The notes under the pieces are model-generated. The model did no database searches. It was given only the letters and a program-made list of their open reading frames with translations, and was not told the origin of the DNA. Shown piece by piece: positions 13,601 to 21,286 of a stretch of DNA of 64,000 nucleotides (position 1 is its first letter; each line of letters begins with the position of its first letter). This DNA is from Phaeosaccion multiseriatum (lineage: Eukaryota; Ochrophyta, other classes): assembly GCA_965112735.1 (NCBI GenBank), contig OZ218963.1, forward strand, positions 1,240,001-1,304,000, given 5' to 3'. The translations under genes and the position numbers were made by a program.

Positions 13601-14608
13601 ATCCACCTCTGGCGAGCCCTCGTCCACCCACGCCAGCTCCAGCACCTCCGGTTGAGTGCGAGACACTTGCACGCTGGACGGCGTCAGCGGCACCGCGTAC
13701 ACTCGGATGGATGAGCTGTCGAAGGCCGTCATGTTGTTGGCCGAAGAGCCGTACACCTCCGCCGCAGAGAGCATGGGCTTGCCGCCGGAGGTGAGGTTTG
13801 TGCACAGCAGGTATGCGTACTCCAGCATGGACGAGTCATCGGCGAAGGCCACGGTGAGGGAGCTGCCGTAACTGCCGCCGCTCGACGTGGACAGGCCGCA
13901 GTCCCCATGGTCCAGGCTGTCTTGGCTCAGGGTGAGCAGCACCGACAGCCCGCCCACCTGCACCAGGCCGCTGGTATTGCTCGTCAGCCCCACTCCGATC
14001 TGGTGTGCGCGGTCCTCCTCCACGTGGTCCTGCCCCAGCTCCCTCCCCGTCGATGTGAGGGATACGTCAATGGCCCCATATATTCCTTGGCGGGGGCAGA
14101 AGGATTTTGTCACAGCGAAGGACGTTAGCATACTAGGGCAAGGGCATTGAAGAGAGGAAGCCACAACACGGGTTTTGCTCTGCGTGCTATCATACCCTCC
14201 ACGCTAAGATTTGACCGCACGCCCTTTTTGCTCACCCGTAGACCTCGATATAGACTCAGATGAGCTTCCTGTGCCGTTTACATTAAATCCAGCCACTTTG
14301 ATGAAGTATGTCGTGCTCTGATTTAAGCCCGTCAAGATCTTGCTCTTTTGGGCAGCAGAAGCCGACCATTTATCCTCGCGAGTCTCGCTTGCATCCGGCG
14401 ATGCCTGTGAAGTGCTGTACTCCACAGTCCAGCCCTCTGCGCTCGGCGATCCGTCATCTACCCACCCGACCTCTAGCGTCGCCGGCTGGGCCGACAAGAC
14501 GTCCAGCTCGGTGGGCGGCAAGGGCAGACCACTCTGGGCCGAGCTCTGCTCCACGCGGACGAGGAGCAACAGGGCCAAAACGAGTGTCTGGGCCAGCAGC
14601 AGCATCAT
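1..14608 (-). CDS. Secreted multidomain FN3 / LCYKF-repeat protein (partial, 3' end beyond left edge)
   Basis: Twenty exons, joined by hand; every phase closes: 14236-14608, 13390-14085, 12363-13058, 11339-12034, 10343-11038, 9340-10035, 7750-8985, 6886-7292, 6587-6683, 5844-6010, 5226-5576, 4685-4920, 3870-4378, 3472-3519, 2869-2963, 2274-2447, 1624-1693, 1226-1346, 339-728, <1-148; at least 2,634 residues. The start at 14608 begins a signal peptide (MMLLLAQTLVLALLLL, likely cut near SAQ-S). Residues 30-124 are an FN3 domain (LNQSTTYFIKVAGFN). Residues 125-1284 are five copies of a 232-residue unit, each a beta-rich domain followed by an FN3. Residues 1285-1696 are a diverged unit with FN3, then a module of the type SFTPQHSLPARGFVYI seen again in exon 8. 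Residues about 1865 onward are repeats with LCYKF and VRW motifs. There are many N-glycosylation sequons (NMT, NVT, NQS). Likely a cell-surface or wall protein; no membrane anchor is visible because the 3' end is missing. The gene lies downstream of RPL35 on the same strand. Family of the C-terminal repeats not recognised. Confidence 0.85.
193..232. repeat. CAA/CAG microsatellite in an intron
   Basis: A CAA-rich trinucleotide run with a few CAG units lies in the intron between exons 19 and 20 of the secreted-protein gene (149-338). Confidence 0.9.
851..925. repeat. CTGC/CTGT tetranucleotide repeat
   Basis: A (CTGC)n run with CTGT variants in the intron between exons 18 and 19 (729-1225), next to the donor-bearing minisatellite. 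Confidence 0.9.
940..1232 (-). repeat. Minisatellite (31-40 bp period) carrying copies of a splice donor
   Basis: Units read on the plus strand as a variant of CGCCTACTGCTCATGCTCAC followed by ACTCACCATTGATA. The last unit is the real 3' end of exon 18 with its donor (minus strand CAATG|GTGAGTGAG, exon end 1226). Seven further copies of the same exon-end plus donor string lie inside the intron, ending near 988, 1020, 1056, 1089, 1121, 1157 and 1196. Confidence 0.9.
1421..1472. repeat. 14-bp minisatellite, about 4 copies
   Basis: Tandem copies of GAAGTGTAACCGTC in the intron between exons 17 and 18 of the secreted-protein gene. Confidence 0.9.
1850..1989. repeat. GGGGAA-type purine-rich repeat
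   Basis: A run of GGGGAAGGGAA variants in the intron between exons 16 and 17 (1694-2273). In the transcribed sense this is a long CT-rich tract upstream of the acceptor at 1693/1694. Confidence 0.9.
2218..2258. repeat. (CCAT)n microsatellite
   Basis: Tetranucleotide CCAT run just after the donor of exon 16, within the 1694-2273 intron. Confidence 0.9.
2454..2612. repeat. GGT/GAT trinucleotide repeat
   Basis: GTG/GAT triplet run in the intron between exons 15 and 16 (2448-2868). Apparent poly-Val, poly-His and poly-Met ORFs across it are translations of the repeat. Confidence 0.9.
3120..3470. repeat. (CCCT)n tract, ~350 bp
   Basis: An imperfect CCCT/CTCT run fills most of the intron between exons 14 and 15 (2964-3471). 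In the sense (minus) strand it is a GGGA purine tract that starts immediately after the donor of the 48-nt exon 14. Confidence 0.95.
3725..3862. repeat. (CAGT)n tract
   Basis: Tetranucleotide CAGT run in the intron between exons 13 and 14 (3520-3869), with a short (CTCAG)n interruption near 3810-3825. Confidence 0.9.
4558..4676. repeat. (CA)n-rich microsatellite
   Basis: CACA/CATA dinucleotide tract in the intron between exons 12 and 13 (4379-4684). Confidence 0.9.
6112..6414. repeat. (CAGA)n tract, ~300 bp
   Basis: CAGA tetranucleotide with CAGG and TAGA variants in the intron between exons 9 and 10 (6011-6586). It produces spurious poly-(Cys-Leu-Ser-Val) ORFs on the minus strand. Confidence 0.95.
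7303..7646. repeat. GT-rich and (GCAC)n microsatellites in one intron
   Basis: A GT dinucleotide tract (about 7303-7378) and a GCAC/CGCA tract (about 7588-7646) lie in the 457-bp intron between exons 7 and 8 (7293-7749). Confidence 0.85.
8924..14085 (-). repeat. Five-copy tandem array of a ~1 kb exon-intron unit
   Basis: Five exons of exactly 696 nt (starts 14085, 13058, 12034, 11038, 10035 on the minus strand) are nearly identical. They differ at a few residues such as SYNSSL/SYGSSL, MTVF/MTAF and TVSS/TISS. All are phase 1-1, so any copy number keeps the frame. The four introns between them (331, 328, 300, 307 bp) and the intron below the last copy (354 bp) are also near-identical apart from variable CACG/CACA microsatellites and small indels. 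Identity continues 62 nt into the next exon (8985 to 8924) and then stops. The intron above the first copy (14086-14235) is unrelated. Confidence 0.95.
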
Positions 14609-14993
14609 GGCTGTATTAAGCTCACATGCTTCCTTCTATTCACCGTACACATCCTCTATTAAATCACCATCATGTGTGAAGAAATGTATCGAGTCAACCG
14701 CCAATGGATGGCACCCGACGCGAAAACACAAACACAAACTGGCACTTCGGATTGTAGTCACTTTTTCGACCTTTTCTTCCCTTCCTTCCATGATCCGGCT
14801 GGCTGCATGGTTCAATAATGTGATAATCAAGTCCAGGGCCGAAGAGTGATGCAGGGAGTAGAAAGTGAGAGGATAGATACATACGAGAGGCATTTCTTGG
14901 TTTTGGAGCAACTATATTAACAGCAAGCACCCGGCCACTCCTTCCTTGCAGAGAGAGGAGGGTCGGTCACGGCCAGCGGGAAAGTACAGTAGC
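14609..14993. other. Intergenic spacer between RPL35 3' end and the secreted-protein start
   Basis: 385 bp between two minus-strand genes. It must hold the RPL35 3' UTR and the promoter and 5' leader of the secreted-protein gene. It is less GC-rich than its surroundings and has no ORF I would support. Confidence 0.6.
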
Positions 14994-15543
14994 CTATGCT
15001 TTGAGTGCGTACCGCCGGACGGGGAAGTTGGCCGCTCGCTTGGCTGCGCGAGTCGTCTTGAGGCCGGCCTGCTTCTTGGTGAGTTGCCTGCGAATGGCAC
15101 GGGTCTTCTTCGCCCTCAAGTCGAGGGGAATGTACTTGGCCTTGGCATACTGCTCCCGGAGCTGTGTGGGGTGGGGTAGTGTCGGGCGGGCAAACACACA
15201 TTGGGGTCGGAGGCGGTGTAGGGTGAGGAGAGGGCGCGACGAGAAGTGTACTACATTCCTTCTACTTTGCGGACCCGCATAATGAACATCGCCCTAACAG
15301 GAGAGTGGAAGACAAAGCTGCTGCCACACACTAAACTAAGGCATTGGTTGCGCTGGCTGCTGCTGCTTCTCGCCCCTCTCAAACCTCTTGTCACCGCCAC
15401 TGACCTTCTCCTTTTGCGTCTGGTTGTAGACGGTGAGGACGCGGGCGATGGACTTGCGCACCACCTTGATCTTCGCCAACTTGGAGGCGGCACCGGCGGT
15501 CACCTTGGCCACGCGCAGCTGTGTGTGTGTGCGTGTGTGTGTG

Positions 15544-15588
<45 letters not shown>

Positions 15589-17033
15589 GCGTGTGCATAT
15601 ACGATACGTCGATGGAGTGGGGGTGCGGGGTGCATGATGGAGAAGGAGCAAGTGGTCATGCATAGCATTGGATGATAGAAGAGCAAGTGGCCATGCATTG
15701 CAATGGATGATAGAAGGAAGGGCATTGCAATTGCGCGGGGGAGAGCCGCGTCGCGCCACGTGGATGAGCACCTTACGTAAGCACCTTTTACGAAGCAGCA
15801 TTGGCAAAAAGACCCAAGGAAGGGGAGGGCAGAGAGGGAGAAGAGAGAGACTATGGCAGGAGAAGAAGATGCGACAAACAAGCCTCCGCCGCAGGAGCAG
15901 CGTCAATACCAGTGCCGAACCACCAAGCCTCCCCCGCTTGCGACAACCAACGCACGCACCTGCGAGAGCTCGAGCCTGAGGTCCTCAAGCTGCCTGCTCA
16001 GGTCAGCCTTGCTCTTAGTGCGGAGCTCGTGCGCCTTGACCTTGACTGTAAGCGAGAAGGGGGGAAGAGAAGACGGGGTGGAGCAGATGAAGGGGCGGCT
16101 GGGTGAGTGAGAGGGAGGGGCGGGGGGAGGCTTCGACCTTCGAGTCACAAAAGAGGGTAGAATAGAAGGAAGACCAGGAGACTGTCTGCGGAGACCGGAC
16201 GCGTAGGAAAAATACCGCCTGCCGCAGATACGTCTCGAATCTTCTTGGTCCTTCCTGACTGTGTAAGGACTGGACTGCCATGCCAGAGCTCTCCCAAACG
16301 CCCCATCATCATCATCCTCCTCCTCCTCCTCCTCCTTAGCCCTCTTCGCTCCGCTCGCCCTCTCCTCGTCGTCATCCACACTCCTCTGGCCCATAAAACA
16401 AGCGTTAACGACAGCCGCCAAGGTGACCAAAAGCTCTGTGCTGCTCAGCCAGGGGTTCTTCACACAAATCGCTCCGGAAGGTCAGGCCACAAAGCGAAGA
16501 GGGGCCGGAGGCCACGGAATGCGGCTGCAGTATACCAAATCGCTGTCCAATTAAGGGACTCCGCCTCCATTGCTGACAGTTGTGCTGCTGCGGCTCCTTC
16601 TCACCACATGTCCGTCATGCTCAGATCCTGCCCTCAAGCGTTTGCGGGGCTATCATAGCAGCAGCAGTAGCAGTAGCAGCAGTATGGTTCGCCCTCAACA
16701 TATACGAGCCCGGGCTGTCACTGAATACCAACCCCACCTCTCGCCCCCCCCAAGTGGCCTGTGCTTCCCAAGCTTCCCCCACGCAGGCCATTATTGTTGG
16801 CTGAGAAATGTGGAAGCGTATGATCCACCGTACGGGATCTGATGTTAGCATTGCAGTCAGCCAGCTCCCAAGGCATCCTTTCGCCGTGGACGGTACGACA
16901 GCGGCAGGCAGCAGCAGCAAAATGCCAGCCCACAGGAGAGACCTTGCTGCCAATGCCAACATTCTTGCCTTCCGACTCGCGCAAGGTGAGAGAAGCCGGA
17001 GAAACCGAAAGAGCACTTCTGTCCACCACGAGG

Positions 17034-17070
<37 letters not shown>

Positions 17071-17227
17071 ATATGCTGCTGCTGCTGCTGCTCTCCTGCA
17101 GCTGCTGATAACACCTTGGCTCTCTCCCCCTCCTTCCATCTCCCTTCTTCACCCTCACACATCTGCAAGCTACGTCAAGTATCACACAGCGCTTCCGAAG
17201 CCGCTTGCCCCCTCCATACTCACCCAT
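14994..17227 (-). CDS. RPL35: 60S ribosomal protein L35 (uL29 family)
   Basis: Four coding exons, joined by hand: 17224-17227, 15960-16045, 15405-15518, 14994-15161; total 123 residues, the same length as human RPL35. The first exon carries only ATG plus one base, with a perfect donor (ATGG|GTGAGT); it joins the acceptor CTTACAG|TCAAGG to give [10 protein letters not shown]. Recognised by [40 protein letters not shown] and a C-terminus of [17 protein letters not shown] then RRYALKA. It is a structural protein of the large cytosolic subunit near the peptide exit tunnel, where uL29 contributes to the docking site for nascent-chain factors. Intron 1 is 1,178 bp, the longest in the gene; introns 2 and 3 are 441 and 243 bp. 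It is divergently paired with LSM5. The least certain part is the remote first exon; a fallback start at 16392 (MGQR...) would also fit the phase. Confidence 0.93.
15519..15600. repeat. (GT)n microsatellite at an RPL35 acceptor
   Basis: GT/GC dinucleotide run directly upstream, in the sense strand, of the exon 3 acceptor (sense CACACAG|CTGCGC). It takes the place of a usual pyrimidine tract with CA repeats. Confidence 0.9.
16046..17223 (-). other. RPL35 intron 1 (1,178 bp)
   Basis: Long first intron, donor at 17223 (GTGAGTATGG) and acceptor at 16046-16047. It holds CAG/CTG triplet runs near 16660-16684 and 17038-17105. Ribosomal-protein introns often host snoRNAs, so I looked for C/D boxes in the sense strand. 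One TGATGA string near 16305 has no CTGA at a suitable distance, so no RNA gene is called. Confidence 0.6.
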
Positions 17228-17417
17228 GTTCTCCGTGTTAATCTGCTCACTTTAAGCCTCCTCCGCCAGTCCCTGGTCAGCCACCAAATCGAAACTTAGA
17301 ACTTAATGAGACTTACGTAAGGAAGGGTTTCCGATCGACGTGTTTTGCTGCTGGCTGCCGGCGGCTATCGCCCGACCCTCTAGCCACCCCCTTGTTTGGG
17401 GTCTGCAGGTAGTGAGG
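17228..17417. promoter_or_regulatory. Shared divergent promoter region RPL35 / LSM5
   Basis: 190 bp between the start codons of two head-to-head housekeeping genes. No TATA motif stands out. Within it, TTAC|GTAAGG at 17316 and CTGCAG|GTAGTG at 17408 could bound a small 5' UTR intron of LSM5, which would remove the upstream ATG at 17340. Confidence 0.6.
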
Positions 17418-17988
17418 ATGGCGGGCAGATTGCTGCCGCTGGAGCTGATAGACAAGTGTATTGGATCCAGGCTTTGGATCATCATGAAAGGAGACAAGGA
17501 GGTGGTGGGGACGCTGCGAGGCTTCGATGATTTTGTCAACATGTGAGTGGGATCTCAACTCTCTTCAGAGGGAGGAAGGTGGATGGGGCGAGTGGGTGCA
17601 GGCAAAGCTTTGGAGGGTCTTGAAGCAAGATGGGTGCTTAGCCCATCATCTGCTTGGTTCAATTGAACGAACGTCCCACGACAAGCCTACTATCAACCGC
17701 TGTTCTCTTCCTCGCGCCACCTCGTTTCGAAGTCAACTCACGCGGCGGCCTCCTTCTGTACTTGTTCTGCACCCACCCCCCTCCTCCAATCGACTCTTGT
17801 GACCAAGCAGGGTTCTAGAGGACGTTACGGAGTACGAGATTGGGGTAGACGGGAGCAAGCGGAAGGTCCAGCTGGACCAGATTTTGCTCAATGGGAATAA
17901 CATTGTGTTACTAGTACCTGGGTCTGGGCCAGAAGAGGAGTCTGCACCAGCGCCTTCAGTAGAGCAGCAGGATGGAGCAGGCGTATAG
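17418..17988 (+). CDS. LSM5: U6 snRNA-associated Sm-like protein LSm5
   Basis: Two exons, 17418-17542 and 17811-17988 (AT|GTGAGT joined to AGCAG|GGTT), 100 residues. LSm5 is a subunit of the heteroheptameric LSm2-8 ring that binds the U6 snRNA 3' end and of the LSm1-7 ring in mRNA decay. The Sm1 motif is visible as [19 protein letters not shown] and Sm2 as [17 protein letters not shown]; the start [14 protein letters not shown] is typical of LSm5. The start at 17418 was chosen by fit to the family. An in-frame ATG at 17340 would add 26 residues that look like untranslated leader. The C-terminal tail after Sm2 is slightly extended and acidic ([11 protein letters not shown]). Confidence 0.95.
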
Positions 17989-18257
17989 GGGCGAGCCAAA
18001 GCATCGATCCCATGTGGGCCACTGCTACTCTGTTCTCACGAGGATGATGCAAACCTGACAAATATCAAATACTACTTTGAAGTACTTCTTTGGGGGAGGG
18101 AGACAACTCCGACAAACTCAATTTAACGTAACAAGACGACGAGAGAAGAGCTTGTGGTGCACACTGAAAGGGGGGGCATTTGCTGCCTAGCAGTTGTGCT
18201 GGTGCTGTATGGCACCGCGGTGCTCTTTTGAATGACTCTCTCTCTCTGCCTGCCTGT
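17989..18257. other. Convergent spacer LSM5 / nucleoporin
   Basis: 269 bp between two stop codons in tail-to-tail orientation, holding both 3' UTRs. No further feature seen. Confidence 0.6.
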
Positions 18258-21173
18258 TCACCTTCTCAACTTGTCCCTCGCCCTGCTCTTGCTGCTGCTA
18301 CTACCGCTTGTTCTCGCACGTGACGCCCCTCCTCCCGCTGTTGTTGCACTGGCTCCCCCGAGACTAAATGCGGCCCCAAACCCACCGGCAGCAGCGGGGG
18401 GGGGTGCGAACCCACCCGCTGCGCTGAAGGATCCGCTCCCCACCGCAGGGGGCCCAGCTGCCAAGGACGGAGTAAAGGAAGTAGGAGCAGCAGCAGCAGC
18501 AGCAGCTGGTGTGCTGCCACCGCCCCCGAACGAGAAAGTCGAAGGAGCAGCGGGAGGACCTGCCGCCGAGGCTCCTCCTCCACCACCGAAAGAAAAAGTC
18601 TCAGAGGAGGGTGGTGGTGCTGGTGCCGCAGCCCCTGTTGGTGCACTGTTCCCGAAGGAGAAGGCCGCGGCACTTGGTGCTGCTGGTGCCGCTGGTACTG
18701 CTGGTGCTGCTGGTACCGCTGGTACTGCTGGTACTGCTGCTGTCGTTGATGTTGAATTGGGTGTGCTGGTGACACCTTGGCCAAAGCTGAACGTCGTTGG
18801 TGCAGGTGGGGCTGCTGGTTTTGATACATCAGGTGCAGGTGGTACTGCTGCTGCTGCTGCTGTTGCTGCTGCTGGTGATGGTGCGAACCCGCCAAACGAA
18901 AACGCTGCTGCTGGCCCCGCTCCTCCTGATGACCCCGTTGCTGGTCCGGCTGCTTCGCCTTTCGTGGAAAGGACACTGGAAGATGACGCCGTGGCTTCTC
19001 CGAAGACGACTGGAGTAGGTGGCTCTGCCCCTGCCCCTGCTGCAGGATGATTCGCAGAGTTGGTCGAGCTCACCGGCGCAGCAGCTCCGAAAGTGAAGCC
19101 AGCAGCAGGAGCAGGTGCAGTGGAAAGTGAAGGAACAGCAGCAGAAGGATCTGCCGAGGCTGCGACGGTTACAACGGGTGCCGTGACCGAGGCGGCCGCA
19201 GGGGCTTGGGCTGGTGGAGGTGGTGCTTGTCCTCCGCTGGCAAAGGATGACACGGTAGCGGAAGGAGGGGCAGCTGTTGTTGAAGCAGCAGAGGCGGCAT
19301 CTTCCGCGAGCGGCTTTAAGTCCTGCTGGGAGAGAGACTGAAACTGCTGCTGCTGCTCCTGCTGCTCCTGCTGCTCCTCCTCCTCTTCCTCTTGATGGGT
19401 GGCCGGAATGGCTGGCGAGTAGCGGTACCTCTGATCCGGAGCTTGGGAGGCCGAGGACAGAATAGCCCATACTCGTTTTTCTGCCTCTTGGCTCTCCATT
19501 CCCCCGCTGGCACCCACATCATAGCTCCCCCTTTTGTGGTGCAAGTACTGCGGCTGACGCTGATGCTGCTGCTGCTGCTGCTGCTGTGGCTGCTGTCCTT
19601 CCTGCCGCCTATCAGTGGCAGCTGTGATCGCAGCGACGGCGGCGTCCGCGGTGGGTCTAAAGGCCGAGGAAGATGACCCTCCCCAGAGGACTGTGGGCAC
19701 CGCAGACGGTCGTGGCGGTGGTGGGGCGTGAGAGTTCCGACGCGCCCGCTTTGAGTGTCCCTCGTCCCCCTCCTCCTCGTCCTCCTCGTCGTCCTCCTCG
19801 TCGTCCTCTGCGCCCTTCCTGCCCACGTGAGATTGAGGAAGAGGCCGCTTGGATCCCTTCTTCTTCGACGCCATTTCGCCCCCGTCCCCCGCCTTCTCCT
19901 CCTCCTCCTCCTCGTCGTCGTCGTCCTCGTCGTCTTCCATAAAGTACCTCCCCCCTGTGCTGCCGCCGCTACTGTGCCGCCTGGTCTGCGCCGTCTTCAT
20001 CTGAGAACCATCACCACCATCACTGTCTGCGCTGCCGCTTGCGTCTTCTTCCTCCATACTATCATCGCTGTCGCTACCCCCGTGAATGTAGTCTTCTTCT
20101 ATGATTTCCTCAATGTCGATCTCCTCCTCCCCTCTCCGAATCTTGCCAGCCCTCTGGTGTTCGGTGTCGGAGTCACGTCTGCCTTTTCGCTTGCCCAAAG
20201 CCGAAGCAGGAGATGGTTCTGCCACTTCTTCCGCCACTGAGCCCAGCTGGTGCTGCTTCTTCGTCGGCGGAGATATATCTTGCTCATGATGTTGTTGTTG
20301 TTCTTGTTGTTGTTTTTGTCGCTGCTGCTGCTGCTGCTCATCCCCTCGCCGACGCTTCCCCAAATTTCCTCCTGGCTGGGGCTGTTGCTGCTGCTGCTGC
20401 TGGAAAGAAGGATGACACTGCCGCTCTTGCCGTGGCTCCTGCTTCCAGGTTTCACTCAGTGGCGACTTTTGGCGGCGCGGCTGCTGCTGCTGCTGCTGCT
20501 GCGGCTGGCGCCTACCCACTCCAGGTGTTGCTGCTGCTGCCGCTGTCCCGGGACCATCCCCTTCGCTTCTATGGTCCTTCCTTCGCCGGGCACCCACGCC
20601 CTCGCGGCCATCGCTCTTCCAAGACCTCTCTTTGTACTCCCCAGCCACCACAGATGGCGCTTGCCCTCCTCCTCCTCCACCTGCTCCAAAGGCTGCCGCT
20701 GCTGCTGCTGCTCGCCTGCTTTCCCTTCTCCTCCTCCGTACTGCCGCTTCCTCCCTCCTCATCCTGCGAGCGTGAATCTGGCCCAGAATTGCCGCTATTC
20801 CGGTGAAGGGGAGCAATGCCAACACGCTGTCGAAGGCCAAGCTCATCAAGATACTCGACACGCACACGCCCACCCGCATAAACGGTGGCAACTTCTCCCA
20901 GCCCTGCAAAATCTTTGAGGAGTCGAACCCGGCTCTCGGAGTGCCACTGCTCCCGCCACCATCCTCATCGAAGTCTTCATCATCCCGATTGTCGAAGGGA
21001 ATGGCCAGACCGACCCAAATGGCCGCCCCAAGCGCCGCCGCCTTGAGCACCAGGCTCACACCCACACCTGACCCGCCCAACAACAACGGCAGCCGAACCA
21101 GGAGGTTGGTGACTAGTATTGAGGCCATCAGTGGCAGCGGAAGCTGCAAGCGCGACAAGCGGATCTTCACCAT
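18258..21173 (-). CDS. FG-repeat nucleoporin with N-terminal membrane segments
   Basis: Single 971-codon open frame with no intron. Residues about 13-61 and 95-130 are strongly hydrophobic (ASILVTNLLVRLPLLL, VVLKAAALGAAIWVGL-like, SSILMSLAFDSVLALLPF), likely two to four membrane passes. A basic patch follows (ARRMRREEAAVRRRRRESRR). The middle is Gln-, Ser- and acid-rich and disordered with poly-Gln and basic KKGSKRPL-type signals. The last ~300 residues carry FG repeats in a Pro/Ala/Ser spacer: FTFG, VVFG, FSFGGF, TFSFGQ, AFSFGN, TFSFGG twice, and FSLGG. FxFG repeats bind importins in the pore channel. A membrane anchor plus FG tail recalls vertebrate POM121, but I see no sequence match that proves homology. 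It ends in a basic SKSRARDKLRR tail. Divergent from the MORN gene, 113 bp away. An alternative is an inner-membrane Nup1/Nup136-like protein. Confidence 0.75.
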   Translation of the reverse strand: MVKIRLSRLQLPLPLMASILVTNLLVRLPLLLGGSGVGVSLVLKAAALGAAIWVGLAIPFDNRDDEDFDEDGGGSSGTPRAGFDSSKILQGWEKLPPFMRVGVCVSSILMSLAFDSVLALLPFTGIAAILGQIHARRMRREEAAVRRRRRESRRAAAAAAAFGAGGGGGGQAPSVVAGEYKERSWKSDGREGVGARRRKDHRSEGDGPGTAAAAATPGVGRRQPQQQQQQQPRRQKSPLSETWKQEPRQERQCHPSFQQQQQQQPQPGGNLGKRRRGDEQQQQQRQKQQQEQQQHHEQDISPPTKKQHQLGSVAEEVAEPSPASALGKRKGRRDSDTEHQRAGKIRRGEEEIDIEEIIEEDYIHGGSDSDDSMEEEDASGSADSDGGDGSQMKTAQTRRHSSGGSTGGRYFMEDDEDDDDEEEEEEKAGDGGEMASKKKGSKRPLPQSHVGRKGAEDDEEDDEEDEEEGDEGHSKRARRNSHAPPPPRPSAVPTVLWGGSSSSAFRPTADAAVAAITAATDRRQEGQQPQQQQQQQHQRQPQYLHHKRGSYDVGASGGMESQEAEKRVWAILSSASQAPDQRYRYSPAIPATHQEEEEEEQQEQQEQQQQFQSLSQQDLKPLAEDAASAASTTAAPPSATVSSFASGGQAPPPPAQAPAAASVTAPVVTVAASADPSAAVPSLSTAPAPAAGFTFGAAAPVSSTNSANHPAAGAGAEPPTPVVFGEATASSSSVLSTKGEAAGPATGSSGGAGPAAAFSFGGFAPSPAAATAAAAAVPPAPDVSKPAAPPAPTTFSFGQGVTSTPNSTSTTAAVPAVPAVPAAPAVPAAPAAPSAAAFSFGNSAPTGAAAPAPPPSSETFSFGGGGGASAAGPPAAPSTFSFGGGGSTPAAAAAAAPTSFTPSLAAGPPAVGSGSFSAAGGFAPPPAAAGGFGAAFSLGGASATTAGGGASRARTSGSSSSKSRARDKLRR

Positions 21174-21286
21174 CGTGGTGGTGGGGATGGGGGGAGGAGA
21201 GTCAGTTTTTCGATGTACAGGTGTCAGGACCCCGGCAGTTGAGGGAAAAGGGAAAATGAATAGGCATCGAGAAGGACAATATCTCG
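21174..21286. promoter_or_regulatory. Shared divergent promoter region nucleoporin / MORN
   Basis: Only 113 bp separate the two start codons, so the promoters and 5' leaders of both genes must overlap here. No motif is identified with confidence. Confidence 0.6.

Noticed and set aside
14636-14930. Small minus-strand ORFs in the spacer upstream of the secreted-protein start
   Set aside because: No family similarity, and the region must hold the RPL35 3' UTR and a promoter.
16046-17223. snoRNA in RPL35 intron 1
   Set aside because: No paired C and D boxes at a plausible distance in the sense strand; H/ACA folds cannot be judged by eye.
17340-17417. N-terminal extension of LSm5 from an upstream in-frame ATG
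   Set aside because: The 26 added residues do not look like the LSm5 N-terminus, and the segment may be removed as a 5' UTR intron.
18232-19050. Plus-strand 272-residue ORF opposite the nucleoporin
   Set aside because: Antisense shadow of the FG/Ala-rich coding region; the minus frame is longer and has FG motifs and a 971-codon span.
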